Positions 19,415-31,029 are shown, counted from the first letter of the stretch. The stretch is 64,000 nucleotides of DNA from Peronospora farinosa (GCA_947646735.1 CANTFK010000968.1:186001-250000), one strand, 5' to 3'. A program made the numbers and translations. Notes: generated from the letters alone by a model not told the origin.

Positions 19415-22176
19415 TGTGGTGGAGTGGGTTCTCAAAATTGTATGATGAGACCCCAAACCACTCACTGTGCCGGACTGCCGACTGTCGGAGGAGGTACCCC
19501 GATTCCGCGTATGAACCTTCTCTCACCTTGTGTACCCGTCGGCTGGCGGGTTGCACTCTTCGGAGGGCTTGGTGATGATGTAGATGTCTGCCTTGAGGGA
19601 GGTAGACCTGGGGGGCCTCGAGTGGATATGCTTCACTCGGTGGGCCGGTAGGTGGCCACTCGATCGACCTTGTCGAGAGTGGACTTAGAGCCAAATTCTT
19701 CAGGGAGCTTGTCGTCCCTGGCCTTTTCCTTCTGTTTTAGGGTATTAACCACCTGACCTTTACGTTGCTCCCAGACCGTGAGGTAAGGAAGACCGCTTAC
19801 GATAGCGGGTCTTGGGGGGTGTTGCTACTCGAACGAGCTCACAGGCCAAATATATTCTGGAGCTCTATTCGCACTTGAACTTCGCTACACAACTGTCTTC
19901 GCGGGGGGCCAAAATACATTTCTTCCCGGAACAGTGAGTAGCTTAGAGCAAGTTCTTCTTGGGTGACGGAGTCGTGCCACGTGGGGTTCAGCTCGCACTT
20001 GTGTCTGACCACTCGCCTGTCTTCAACGGGGGGGGGGGGCAAATATATCCCTTCCCCGGAACATGCTTGTGGCCAGACTAGAGTTCCTTTACAGCGCGAC
20101 GAAGACTTGCCAAGTAGATCGCAAATTGAGTAGTATTTAATATAGTCCTATCCTTTTAACTCCTTTACTATATCCTTGCCTGAAGCTCTGATTCCTAGCG
20201 TCGACTGGTCTGATTCTTGTATTAACTGGTCAGGAGTAGCTGAACCCCGAGGGGCCGTGGTCGACTAATGAGGGACTGGGTCTACCGACGAGGAGTCGAG
20301 GTCGATCGACGAGGTAACCAGGTCTACCGATGAGGGCCATGGTCGACTTCCTTCGGTACCGGTTAAACAGTACCCTGGTAATGACCTCTCCTTTGTTTGT
20401 CTTTCACATTCTCATCCAGCGGTCGCTTCACTCCGAGGTTCCCTTTATCTCCGGTCCCTTCTCTCTGGTGCGTGGTCCCTTCTCTCTGGTGCGTGGTCCC
20501 TTCTCCCTAGTCCACGGCCCCTTGTCCCTTCAATCCAACTGGCCCCTGGGCTTTTCACAATTTAGGAAAGCACTTCACCACAGAAGTGGTACGATCGCGC
20601 GGATGTTTCTCACGCGATTGCGGTATATCTTAATGGTGTTCGATATAAATCACCGCGATATTTCCCGAAATCGCCTTGTACCAATGTAGATCTTGATTTT
20701 ACTTGCTCTTTAACCACTTGAGCCGCCTTGTGATCTCGCCTTTATGTTTGTTGCTGCGTTTGATCGCAGGAGAAATGTGCTTGGAGTCGATTTGGTGCAG
20801 CGATCAGATAATTTTGGAATGGATTGATCGAGGAAATACCGTTGATCCACGAGTCGTTCCCTGATTGGCTTATAAGACGTAAGATACGTTGGAGAAAAGA
20901 TAAGCTTGTCAAGAATGCGGAAGAATATGAATGACAGCGTACCTGGTGTGAATGTATGTGGTGAAGTGCTAATTTGTGATGTGGAGGTCCCAGAATCCAG
21001 TTGGATTCGGAGTATAGGCCGTGGGTCAGGGACAGGGGAGCAGAGAGACAGGGGCCTCGAAGGGGAGCGACCGTTGGTGGAGAACAATCCGCAGGACCCA
21101 CCGAAGAAAATCAGTATCAGGGTACCGGTTAACCGGTACCAAAGGGAGGTGGTCATGGCCCTTCATTGATCGACCTGGCCCCTCGTTGGTAGCCCCGAGT
21201 CCCTCATAGGTGGACCTGCGTCCCTCATTGGTCGACCTGGGTCCCTCATTGGTCGACCCAGTCCCTCGTCGGTCGACCCGATCCCTCATAGGTAGACCTG
21301 GGTCCCTCGTCGGTAGACCCGGTCCCTCGTCGGTAGACCCGGTCCCTCGTTGGTAGACCTGGGTCCCTCATGGGTCGACCTGGGTCCCTTACTGGTCGAC
21401 TCGGTCCCTCGTTGGTAGACCTGGGTCCCTCATTGGTCGACCCGGTCCCTCATTGGTCGACCTCGGCCCCTCGGGGCTCAGCCACTCCGGACCAGTTAAT
21501 ACAAGGATCAGACAAGTCGACGCTAGGAATCAGAGCTTCAGGCAAGGATAGAGTAAAGGAGTTAAAAGGATAGGACTATATTAAATACTACTCAATTTGC
21601 GATCTACTTGGCACGACTGCGTCACCCAAGAAGGACTTGTTCTAAGTTACTCACTGTTCCGGGAAGAAATATATTTTGGCCCCCCGTCGAAGACAGTTGT
21701 GTAGCGAAGTTCAAGTGCGAATAGAGCTCCAGGATATATTTGACCTGTGAGCTCGTTCGAGTAGCAACACCCCCCAAGACCCACTATCGGAAGCGGTCTC
21801 CCTCACCTCAAGGTCCGGGAGCAACGTAAAGGTCAGGTGGTTAATACCCCTGAAACAAGAAGGAAAAGGCCAGGGACGACAAGCGCCCCTGAAGAATTTG
21901 GCTCTAAGTCCACTCTCGACAAGGTCTATCGAGTGGCCACCTACCGGCCCACCGAGTGAAGCATATCCACTCGAGGCCTCCAGGTCTACCTCCCTCAAGG
22001 CAGAAGTCTACATCATCACCAAGCCCTCCGAAGAGTGAAACCCGCCAGCCGACGGGTACACAAGGTGAGAGAAGGTTCATACGCGGCATCGGGGTACCTC
22101 CTCCGACAGTCGGCAGTCCGGCACAGTGAGTGGTTTGGGGTCTCATCATACAATTTTGAGAACCCACTCCACCACA
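19415..22176. repeat. Inverted pair of LTR arms, 2.8 kb
   Basis: The block begins TGTGGTGGAGTGGG and ends with its complement CCCACTCCACCACA. The outer arms, about 19415-20590 and 22176-20950, are inverted copies of each other. Both encode the same frame (TTHCAGLPTVGGGTP and MNLLSPCVPVGWRV), and inner parts still align around the GGTACCGGTTAA motif at 20390 and 21130. The arms are LTR-like: their outer ends match the LTRs of the 26648-40720 element, and 20700-20780 matches the middle of that LTR (ACCACTTGAGCCG ... GATCGCAG). The unpaired centre is about 350 bp. It can be read as two LTRs of a related family placed head to head, or as a fold-back element. No target duplication is visible. Confidence 0.65.
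21150..21480. repeat. GTCGACC/CCCTCATTGG minisatellite
   Basis: Roughly fifteen units of about 20-22 bases, consensus near TCGACCTGGGTCCCTCATTGG with variants (TAGACC, CGTCGG). A shorter complementary set lies at 20240-20360 in the other arm. The unit differs from the GGATCGCG unit of the intact element but occupies the corresponding inner part of an LTR-like block. Confidence 0.75.
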
Positions 22177-22194
22177 TGAACTACACACCACGAT

Positions 22195-25100
22195 CGTCAT
22201 TTAAAACAAATCGAGATCGCCATCTAGGACAATGTCGAGATTTCGGTCCACGATCAGATCGATATCGCTATTTAAGATCGGATCGAGATTGCGACAGTAT
22301 CTTGAGTGGACCACATATCGAGATATGATTTATTTTCCAGGAATACGGCTCGTGGCAGTAGATCCTAGACTGCAGATAGGCAGAATCATAGGTTCTGGTA
22401 TATGATTGGTTAACAATAATAGAGTTAAATTTACTTCAAAATACACGTGTCCACTTCTCGATTCCGAGCTGGACTTTTGCCACCCGACGTCATGGATATC
22501 GACTGCAAATTTACCCTAAATTGTTTTGGCCAGATGAAGGAACTATCAAGACACAACAACTACGATTAGACGTAGCAACAAGTAAAAGCAAGGCAACGCA
22601 ATTGCAGGACAAATCAAGTGGTCAGAACGTTTTGCTCAAGTGATTAACAGATTCAAGCTTCTCCTTATTGAACAAACGTAATCTATTGGAAAGATCAAAA
22701 CAAGTACTGCGTTGATCGTGTGAAAATTTCCACACGATCACACCACCCCCGATCCCAAACACAATTAAAAGCAACATCGACTCATGTCCATGCTACCCGC
22801 TCAACCGATGGGAAAGAAGGCTTTACACACAGAATTAGAATACCCGCTCCGTTGTTCGGTCGTCCGGTCGCCAATGACAAAATGTTATCACATCAGCAAT
22901 TATGTGGACCTCACTTTAGCTTAATAAAAGGCGTTCCCGGATCATCTAATGACTCGAAATTTCACCGTAAGTCCCTGAATAGAAGATGTATAGTCGAAAT
23001 TGAACATGTGATGGAAGCGTCATCGTTAGAGGGATCGCTGCAGACGTGTGAAGAAGAAAGATCCCCGGATCATCAGAGTTTTCGGAGGGGATTTGATGAC
23101 AAGAAAACATAAGGGATAGATCGATCGCTCGATCAGTTAAGAAGAGAAACTCAACCCTCTATCTAGTTCCTTTTAAGAACCTTTGCGGATTGCATTCTGC
23201 AGCGCGATCCGCGGAGTAAAAAGGCCTCGACTAAAACGATGTAGTTTGTTTCAAAACCACTTCAAATTCGTATAAAACAAAGCTTGAAGCCATTACGAGT
23301 GAAGCCGAAGGCGCCTGAATCGGATCACAATGATGTCGACAGGATACCAGCGTATATAAAAGATAAGACGGAAGGGTGCCAAATGAATCAGCTTGAATCG
23401 TATTTATATTGGAAAGTCTTTGAAGATTTACTATCAAGCAATGCAGCTCAGAAGATTTTGAAGCCGAAGTTACTTTGATCGCTATGAGGGCCAATATCAG
23501 CTCCCGTTCCGACGCCAAACCAGTTGGAGTCGATACGCCGGATCACGGAGCTGTAGCAAAGTGCTGGATTAACCACCGGAGATTTAATGCACGGCGCTGT
23601 TGAAATGCGATCTTGATCGAGCGTTCCAGGCAGGGTGATCCCTTTTGACGAAGCTGGTTCCCTTTACTGGAAAGTGCGATTTAGTGGATCAGGCGATTTA
23701 ACAGATCGTATAAATACCGAAAAGATGTCATACTGTATCGTTACAGTATATGTCAGCAGAATTCGAGGTGGAGTCGGACAATTCGACAAACATCCAGCGA
23801 ATGTCGCTTGGACCGGCTGGTGCAGCACATATTCGTAATGAGAACGGCACCGATCAATACCGAAGCACGATCGACGACTGCAACTGCAACGCAAGACATG
23901 CATACGACGGGTCAGCTGCAATCCTATTTTGAGGCAGCCATGAACAAATATGAGCAAGATTAAGCTCGCTCGATCGCTGGTCGATCCGCGGTCCCACAAT
24001 TTCCCTGGGGGTCTGCATCTTGGATGTGGAAATGGATGTTAGAATGTGCATTGACACACTAGTCAATAAGTCTTGACCATTATGGCGGAAGGGGTTAACA
24101 ACATGTTATGAGCCCAACTGACGCGAGTTCGATTCCCGCCGCGTGCACAAATGAGGTTGTCTTGCTGAAAGAATGGCAGCCAATTTACGATAAACCTAGA
24201 TGGGGTGCAGATTGTCAATTGAGGGGATTGATATATTCTGCATTGACAAATTAGTCAATTGATCTTGACCATTATGGCAAAGAGGACTAATAACAATGGA
24301 ATCGGCCGAATCGCGTCAATCGCGATCCAATGAATATGATCCAGCAGATTCGGGGCCGGAAGATCTAAGATGACCACTTATGGAAAGTGCAGGAACTGTG
24401 ACCAGTGGTGGAACTGTCACTTAGCGAATTCGAAAGTCTGCATCATGGATCTGTAAATATTTACAGGACGAGACAAGGACGAAGATCGAGGGGGAAGCTA
24501 CGTAAGTAAGTCCAAAACTGCGTTCTTACGCGATCTAGCTCAGGATAATGAGAAAGTCCTAGTATTCATGACATTACTTACGGGGCAGCTCGACACTGGT
24601 ATATTTTAGCTAAGTCGGTCCACGCGAACTTCGTGGAAGTCATTGCTGGAAATCTTCACGATCTCATATGGCGGATATGGTTTAATGTCAGGCGGCAATA
24701 TTACCATGCGAAGAGTCGATCGGATAAATTCGGCTGGAATACTTGTATCGTTTGAACGTAGCAGCAATCCGAGCGAAAGTTTTCATTTGGGAGGGATCAC
24801 CTTTTGTTCGCCGGAAACACGTGGAGCATTTCATTGGCACGCTTGATGATCGTGATATGACTAAGCAGCTGAAACTGCTAAGCCATGGAGACGCTGACGA
24901 TATGGAAGAAACGCTGCATACATATCAACGAATGAAAGGAGACAGTCTCAGAGTGCAATGGGTTTTAGTAAGTCTCAGCAGGGTTTCATGTACCAACTAA
25001 ACATGCTGGAATGCTCCCACCAAAAGCAGAAGAGATGTTAAACTACGACGGTCGCCAGATTGGAATCTAATACGAGCCGAGCGTTCTAGCATCTGCATAT

Positions 25101-25740
25101 ATGCATTTGTGAAAAGAAGAGGGACCGATCAAGGTGCTAATACTCAGATTCACCCGATCAATACATGTGAAGATTCAAAATTTCTGATTTAAGTATCAAG
25201 AATAGATGATTGTGTCTGATCGTCTGCGAAAAAGGAGCTTGATTTTGCGCCAGGTGAATCATGGGAGTATTGGGAATATCATAACCAGAGAAAAAAATCG
25301 ATCAGGTGGGAAAGATCAACAACTAGACACACACGACGCTATTTGGCCGAAGTCTCGATCATTTAACACTACCTTTGCTCGCAAGAGAGGATGTGGCATT
25401 GACGAGAGCCAAGGAAAGAACGTGTTGAAATAGGTGAAAATACCTACAGTTGAGCAATATTACGCTGAAAGAAGGGCTAGTGTATTATTTTGATTCTTGG
25501 GAGGAGATCAAGCTGGTCAAGATGCGATCCAGGGCATGGATTCTATGTAATCAGATGGATACGCCTAGACTTAGCGGATGGAACTCTTTGACTACCTAAC
25601 GAAATGAGGGTCGTCCTAATTAATCGAAAATGGCGATCATGCAAGCGATCATAGCTGAAGATCGACATGCGGTGATCCCAGTAGGTGTATCGACAGAAGT
25701 GACGACCGAAGCTTTTTTTTCAAGCGGAGCTCTTGACGAC
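22195..25740 (+). mobile_element. Old decayed copy of the 14-kb gypsy element
   Basis: A plus-strand relative of the intact minus-strand element. 22200-22918 matches its 5' LTR (the GTGGACCACATATCGAGAT block, a TTGGTTAACA block, and an end near CAGCAATT). Gag follows in scraps: TCEEERSPDHQSFRRGFDDKKT (22980-23110), SEGESDxSxNIQRMSLGPAG-like text near 23790, the PLEYLYRLNVAAIRAK equivalent near 24740 and the HVEHFIGTLDDRD box near 24825-24860. Then come KHAGMLPPKAEEMLN (25005-25040) and the protease stretch TFARKRGCGIDESQ (25372-25410), ending near 25700. The zinc-knuckle segment is deleted at about 25000. Stops and frameshifts are frequent throughout, so it is much older than the 26648 copy. 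It stops inside the protease-RT linker. Confidence 0.75.
24037..24295 (+). mobile_element. TRIM-like mini LTR element
   Basis: A 259-bp insertion inside the gag remnant. Comparison with the intact gag (GATGTGGACATGGAATCGGCC in minus-strand reading near 37925) shows where it entered. It has two direct repeats of 64 and 67 bp (24037-24100 and 24229-24295), each running TG...ACA and sharing TGCATTGACA, TTGACCATTATGGC and a TAACA end. A perfect 5-bp duplication ATGGA flanks it (24032-24036 and 24296-24300). The 128-bp interior begins ATGTTATGAGCCC, resembling the initiator-Met primer site TGGTATGAGAGCC. It ends with the purine tract AATTGAGGGGA, as expected just before a 3' LTR. It encodes nothing. 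It also contains GAGTTCGATTCCC, which resembles a tRNA B box. Confidence 0.75.
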
Positions 25741-26647
25741 ATTGTTTAAATCCGTGCATGCAGCGTATCATGTTTGTAATTGGTTGATAATCACACAAAG
25801 TATATGATTGGACGTAAGATACTAGTGACCTATAAGTGACATTTGTCTAAATGCTTGTCATGGGAGCTGTGTGGTTTGTTGCTCGAAAAAACTCAAACAG
25901 CGTTTTCGCGTACACAGTCAGCTTTCCTAACTCTTTTTGTTGCTTTTCGACTAGCTATCGGTGTGTCAGTTTTTCTAATCTTCCTCATTCTTCTCTTCAT
26001 TTTTTGCTCCGATTTTTGGTTTTTCTTCTTGCTCCAATACTTTATCTCTACTTCTTGCTTCAAATTCTTATCTCTCCGCTCTCGAACTTCTATTTTCAAT
26101 TCTAGTGTATTCTACTCTTTGAGTGTAGGCTTCTTCGTACCTTTTAAGAACTGCCTCGTCATCAGATGATTTTGACAATAGCATCAGTTTTTTTCAGATC
26201 TTCTCAGGACTGGTATCGTGGGCTAAATGTTGGTTTAACAGATTGGCTCGCACCTTGACAGCTACTCACTCGTCTCTTCTTCTTTCGCGCATACATACAC
26301 CAAGCAAGGATAGTTGGAGGCTTAAACACTTCCATCAAGGTTCACCTGCTTGATTAGTAGGCATGACTTATTTGAAGAAGACATCTATATAATCTATCCA
26401 CCAACGAAACATAGGGTTTTGGGACAGATCTGTAGGCGTCATTATAGCATTCAGCTATAGAGACTCGAAGATATCATATGTCGTCATCCCACCATTAGCG
26501 ATTCAGAAACGAAACATATCGCCCTTCACTCGTTGAGCAGCATAGCCGCGGACTTACTCGATGACTCTTTCGCGGACGAAATCATTTCACCTAATTCTTC
26601 CAACTTGCCTTTAAATTGACTTTGTAACAGAAATGCCACGTTGGTCG
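25741..26647. other. Flank of the intact element, little content
   Basis: A pyrimidine-rich tract spans about 25900-26110 (frames there are low complexity). From 26494 to 26619 a plus-strand frame reads TISDSETKHIALHSLSSIA to a TGA stop and looks exon-like, but I cannot assign it. It ends 28 bases before the LTR. The last four bases, GTCG (26644-26647), are the left target duplication. Confidence 0.35.
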
Positions 26648-28471
26648 TGTGGTGGAGTGGGATTCGCAAAATTGCTGATGCGATTCCGACTCTCCACTGG
26701 CGCCTGGACGACCGACTAACGGAGGGGGTACCCCGATTCCGTGTATAAAGCCTTCCTCACCTTGTGTACCCGTCGGTAGGGCGGGTTGCTCTCTTCTCGG
26801 TGGACTTGAGTCGATGTTGATCCTAATTGGGTTAGGGATAGGAGGTTTGGTTATCTTGTGAAAATCTTCACAAGATAAACCGAGTACTTGGTGTGATCTT
26901 CCCAATCGATCACGGTTATCCAATAAAACGAAGCTTGAATCTTCTGACCACTTGAGCAGAACCTTCTGACCACTTGATCCGTCCTGCACTTTCTTCGCCT
27001 TGCCCTACGTGTTTTATCTGCGTCCGATCGCAGTTGAGTTGTGTTGAGAGTTCTTGCAATCCCTGGCCAAACAATCCAGGGATATGACTTGCGTAGTGTG
27101 TAGGCTTCCTCGAGACGTCGGGTGGCCAAAGAATCCAGCCCGGAAGAGAAGTCGACACGTGTATTAGAAGTAAAATTGAACTCTGTTTAGTGTTAACCAA
27201 TCAAAACTCGAAACCTACAATTCTGCCTATCTGTAGTCCAGGATCTATCACCACGTGTCACCCTTTCAGGAAAAATCAGATCTCGATATGTGGTCCACCC
27301 CAAATGCCTTTGCCATCCCGATCCATCGGCGATCTTGCCTTATCCTTGGATCGCGATCCGAATCAGATCGCGTATCAGCTCAGGATCGCGGTCGATCCAT
27401 AATGCGTAATCCTTGTGAGTTGGATCGCGATCTAGGTCGGATCGCGGACCTACGTTGTATCGCGATTCTGAGTCGGATCGCGGTCTACCTTGGATCGCGG
27501 TCTACCTTGGATCGCGTTCAGCCTTGGATCGCGGTTCTGATTCGGATCGCGGTTTTGAGTCGGATCGCGATATACCTTGGATCGCGTTTCTGAGTCGGAT
27601 CGCGCTTCTGAGTCGGATCGCGGTCTACTTTGGATCGCGGTCTACCTTGGATCGCGTTAGCCTTGGATCGCGGTCCTGATTCGGATCGCGGTTCTGAGTC
27701 GGATCGCGCTCAGCCTTGGATCGCGATTCTGAGTCGGATCGCGGTCTACCTTGGATCGCGGTTTACCTTGGATCGCGTTCAGCCTCGGATCGCGATTCAG
27801 CCTTGGATCGCGGTTCTGATTCGGATCGCGGTTCTGAGTCGGATCGCGGTTTACTTTGGATCGCGCTCCGTCTTGGATCGCGTTCAGCCTCGGATCGCGG
27901 TTCTGAGTCGGATCGCGGTTTACCTTGGATCGCGGTTCTGAGTCGGATCGCGGTTTACCTTGGATCGCGCTCCGTCTTGGATCGCGGTTCTGAGTCGGAT
28001 CGCGGTTCTACCTTGGATCGCGCTCCGTCTTGGATCGCGCTCAGTCTTGGATCGCGTTCAGCCTCGGATCGCGGTTCTGAGTCGGATCGCGGTTCTGAGT
28101 CGGATCGCGGTCAGTCTTGGATCGCGGTTCTGATTCGGATCGCGGTTCTGAGTCGGATCGCGCTCAGTCTTGGATCGCGTTCAGCCTCGGATCGCGGTTC
28201 TGAGTCGGATCGCGGTTCTGAGTCGGATCGCGGTTCTGAGTCGGATCGCGGTTTACCTTGGATCGCGCTCAGTCTTGGATCGCGGTTCAGCCTCGGATCG
28301 CGGTTCTGAGTCGGATCGCGGTTCTGAGTCGGATCGCGCTCAGTCTTGGATCGCGGTTCTGAGTCGGATCGCGGTTCTCAGCCTTGGATCGCGACCGATC
28401 CTGGGTGTGTGGTCCACATAATTTGGATCGCGATCTCCACTCCACGAAATTTGTTTAGCCGCTCTTCCACA
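26648..28471 (-). repeat. 3' LTR (1,824 bp)
   Basis: Runs TGTGGTGGAGTGGG to CCGCTCTTCCACA on the plus strand, giving perfect 5-bp inverted ends (TGTGG/CCACA). It contains about 700 bp of unique sequence, then the GGATCGCG minisatellite, then a short unique end with GATCTCCACTCCACG, an imperfect echo of its first 15 bases. It is 145 bp longer than its partner at 39042-40720, equal to about eight minisatellite units. Confidence 0.92.
27343..28440. repeat. GGATCGCG minisatellite in the LTR
   Basis: About 59 copies of GGATCGCG (my hand count) spaced 16-18 bases apart, with unit forms such as TCGGATCGCGGTTCTGAG, TTGGATCGCGTTCAGCC and TTGGATCGCGCTCCGTC. Most units are 18 bases and lack stops, so all three plus-strand frames stay open for long distances and read as DRGSES, WIAV and LGSR repeats. 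I treat these as by-products, not genes. Confidence 0.9.
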
Positions 28472-28483
28472 ATCGCCCCCTGC
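28472..28483 (-). promoter_or_regulatory. Polypurine tract
   Basis: On the element strand the bases just before the 3' LTR read GCAGGGGGCGAT followed directly by TGTGGAAG. A G-rich purine tract at this place primes plus-strand DNA synthesis in LTR retrotransposons. Confidence 0.65.
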
Positions 28484-28552
28484 ACTGTTAGCCGACATAC
28501 AGTGTTGGCCAGACTGTGCATCGCATCCACATTAATTGCCCCAGCCATCCTC

Positions 28553-30827
28553 ATGTCTTCTTCTTCGTCTGCGGCCGCTTCCCCTGTTAGCCGGGATGGT
28601 TCCGATTCCGTCGTATCTGCAAGCTCTTCAGCTGTCTCGAGACCTGGAAAGTCTCGTCTGACTTCCGATCCGCCTATGAAACATTCTTCCGGATCGCGGA
28701 TTTTGCTTCCTTCTACTCGCGTAGAATTCCCGCCCGTGGTGGATCGTCATACCTTGGAGTCGTCAATCGCGGCATTATACAATCGTTTGGACGCCCAAAC
28801 TGCCGTCGTGGACAGTTATCGTTCCTTGGAAGATGCTCTACGGGAGCAAGAAGTGCGCTCTACTCGGTTGGAACGTGAATTGCAATCTTTCCGGGAATTA
28901 GCACCTCCTCTGTCCAAATTCATCTTGGATCGCTACAAGCGGCTTCAGGAACGTTACGACACTGCGATCCAGAAAACCCAAGAGTTTGAAGATGAACTGG
29001 GCCTGCGAGAGGATCAATCTCAAGAGATTGCGAATTTGAAAACCGCTTTACTCAAAGCAAACACGGCGAAACAGCATGCTCAGGAGAGACACCGACGAGA
29101 AATGGCCGTACTGAGCAAGTCTTGAAGGATCAGTTCCAGATCCAGCTAGCTTCTTTCCAGGATCGTCTTGATACACTCCAAGCCACCCATGATGACCTTT
29201 TGAATGAGAATCTTCGTAAAGATGTCTCTTTGGATCAGCTACGGCGAAAAATCTTGGATCGGGAAATGGAACGCGATCAGGCCGTCCACGATCGGGATGC
29301 ACTTCGATCCCATTTAGCCCAGCTAGCTTCTGGATCACTCCCAATCATCCAAGCTGATCCTCCTGCACCAGATAGCTCGGCGTCCCGGAAAAGCAAACGG
29401 TCTTCGTCCCCATCAGCGGTCGAACTTCCACCCAAACGTCCTCGAGCCGTAGGCTCTTCTTCTTCGGGCCCGCCTGCCTCCATCCAAGGCAAAATTCCAT
29501 CGATCCAGAGAAATGTCCCAGCACGATCCGCTAAATCAGCTAGTTCCACTGTACCAGCCCGATCTGTCGGATCTAAAAAACGTGATCCGGATGCTTCCAA
29601 AGTTCAAGCAAAACCCCGGAAAAAGCCTGCCGCCCCATCGAAGACGAAAGGGAAGAAGAAAATTCCCACACCTCCGAAAAGGAAAAACAAGAAATCGATT
29701 CCTACGCCCCCTCCCTCCGAGTCAAGTGACGACGAAGAATTTTTGATTCTGGAGATTCCCTGCTTGCAGCCCTATCTGGATCGCGTTCTTCTTCTAGACG
29801 TCGTGGCTCGACAACTGGGGTCTTCCCGCACGTTGGATCGCCTGGCTCCCCGATCAATGTCGACACCTCCAGTTCCACGTCTGAGTCACTCTCAGCATCG
29901 CCTGCTCCATCCGCTCCGACTAAAATTTCGAAAGTGGATCTTTTTGGAGAACCCTCTAGTGATTCTGAGGGTGCTGTTAGCTTCACCAGCGAATCCCGTG
30001 AGAAGATCAACATATTGCTTTTACCACACGAGTACGCCAATCTACCGGCTACTCAGGGGTCGCGCAATCAGTGGATCCCTGGATATCGCAAACGCATTCC
30101 TCGATCTTCAGCTCAGGTTGCGCCATGGTCAGCCCGAAGAATTAGCTCCACCTGCGTGGCCGAGTTGGAAGTGGACTTCTTGTACAAGCATCTTTCTAAG
30201 CCCAAAGGATACCCTTTTCCCATACTGACTATATCCAAGATACCGCCATCTGATTCACTATGGACGCCCAGGCTGGTCACTTCGGCGCAAATTGCAGCAC
30301 TTTATGACCAGGAACCATGGAAATCTCTTGATACTTTGGTCACCCCAGTTTCATTTCCGATGACTGGGTGGTTCGACGAGCTAAAAGTCCATTATCTTGA
30401 TTTTGAAGATCGACACCGGCAAGCGCTTTGGGAATCAACTCATCCGTTGTACCTATCGAAAGAGCAGCGTGAAAGCGATCCAGACTTGGCGAAATTTTAC
30501 CGGGAGCGTAAACAACGTCGATCACGATCTGGTCCCCGCTGGAAAACAGTACTTCGATTCGTTCTTCGGGGAATAATCATGGGGCACTGCGATCTGGATA
30601 TCTTGTTGGATCCATTTTTTCTCCATTTCCCTCAGTCTTCCGAAATACCAGTATGGCATCCTGGTTTGGACTGCAAGCAGAAAAACATCCCCAACCTGAT
30701 TACTGCACTGTCGTTATTGGATTCTGCGGAGCCTTGGCGGAACCAATATCGATCCTCTATCGCGGATCACCCCGGTTCATCCCTCGCCCGTTTATCCAGT
30801 AAATTTTTTCCCAAACAGCAATCGTGA
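28553..30827 (+). CDS. Antisense accessory ORF of the retrotransposon
   Basis: A 2.3-kb coding stretch on the strand opposite gag-pol, between the end of integrase (31030) and the 3' LTR. The start at 28553 (MSSSSSAAASPVS) is 81 bases from the LTR edge. It reads in three consecutive frames: 28553-29120, 29122 to about 29740, and about 29745-30827. The second break lies at a T5 run near 29738, and both breaks are single-base shifts. Order of parts: Ser-rich N-terminus, long coiled coil (about 28790-29330, heptads such as LDRYKRLQERYD), and a Lys/Arg/Ser/Pro-rich basic region with KKRDPDAS and KGKKKIPTPPKRKNKK. A globular C-terminal part of about 290 residues follows (PWKSLDTLVTPVSFPMTGWF, GPRWKTVLRFVLRGI). 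I recognise no family. It could be a nucleic-acid-binding accessory protein. Some plant gypsy elements carry antisense frames at the same place. Confidence 0.7.
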
Positions 30828-31029
30828 TCCGATAACACTTCTTGATCGTTCAATACAATTCCATTTTGTTTCTCCTTTTCGTTAAGAATTGTCTTCTTTT
30901 GTTGGGCTTCTTTAGCCGCGATCTCGTCTTCCAGACCTTCGATCGCCATACTCATTACACACAAATTTCCTTTCCACCATCCTATGCAACCTTCTTGCAT
31001 ATTATACCATCCCCAACATTCGATCTTCG

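Noticed and set aside
24101..24180. A tRNA gene, from the GTTCGATTCCC B-box-like motif
   Set aside because: No acceptor stem or anticodon arm can be folded around it; it lies within the TRIM-like insertion.
25843..26169. Hydrophobic plus-strand frame of 108 codons
   Set aside because: It arises from a long pyrimidine-rich tract; Phe/Leu/Ser content is explained by base composition.
27190..28421. Repeat-protein genes in the LTR
   Set aside because: All three frames are open because the 18-base unit lacks stops; the same frames occur in both LTRs and fit non-coding minisatellite.
29048..30040. Minus-strand frames of 98-112 codons opposite the accessory frame
   Set aside because: Short, low-complexity complements of the plus-strand frame and not continuous with pol.
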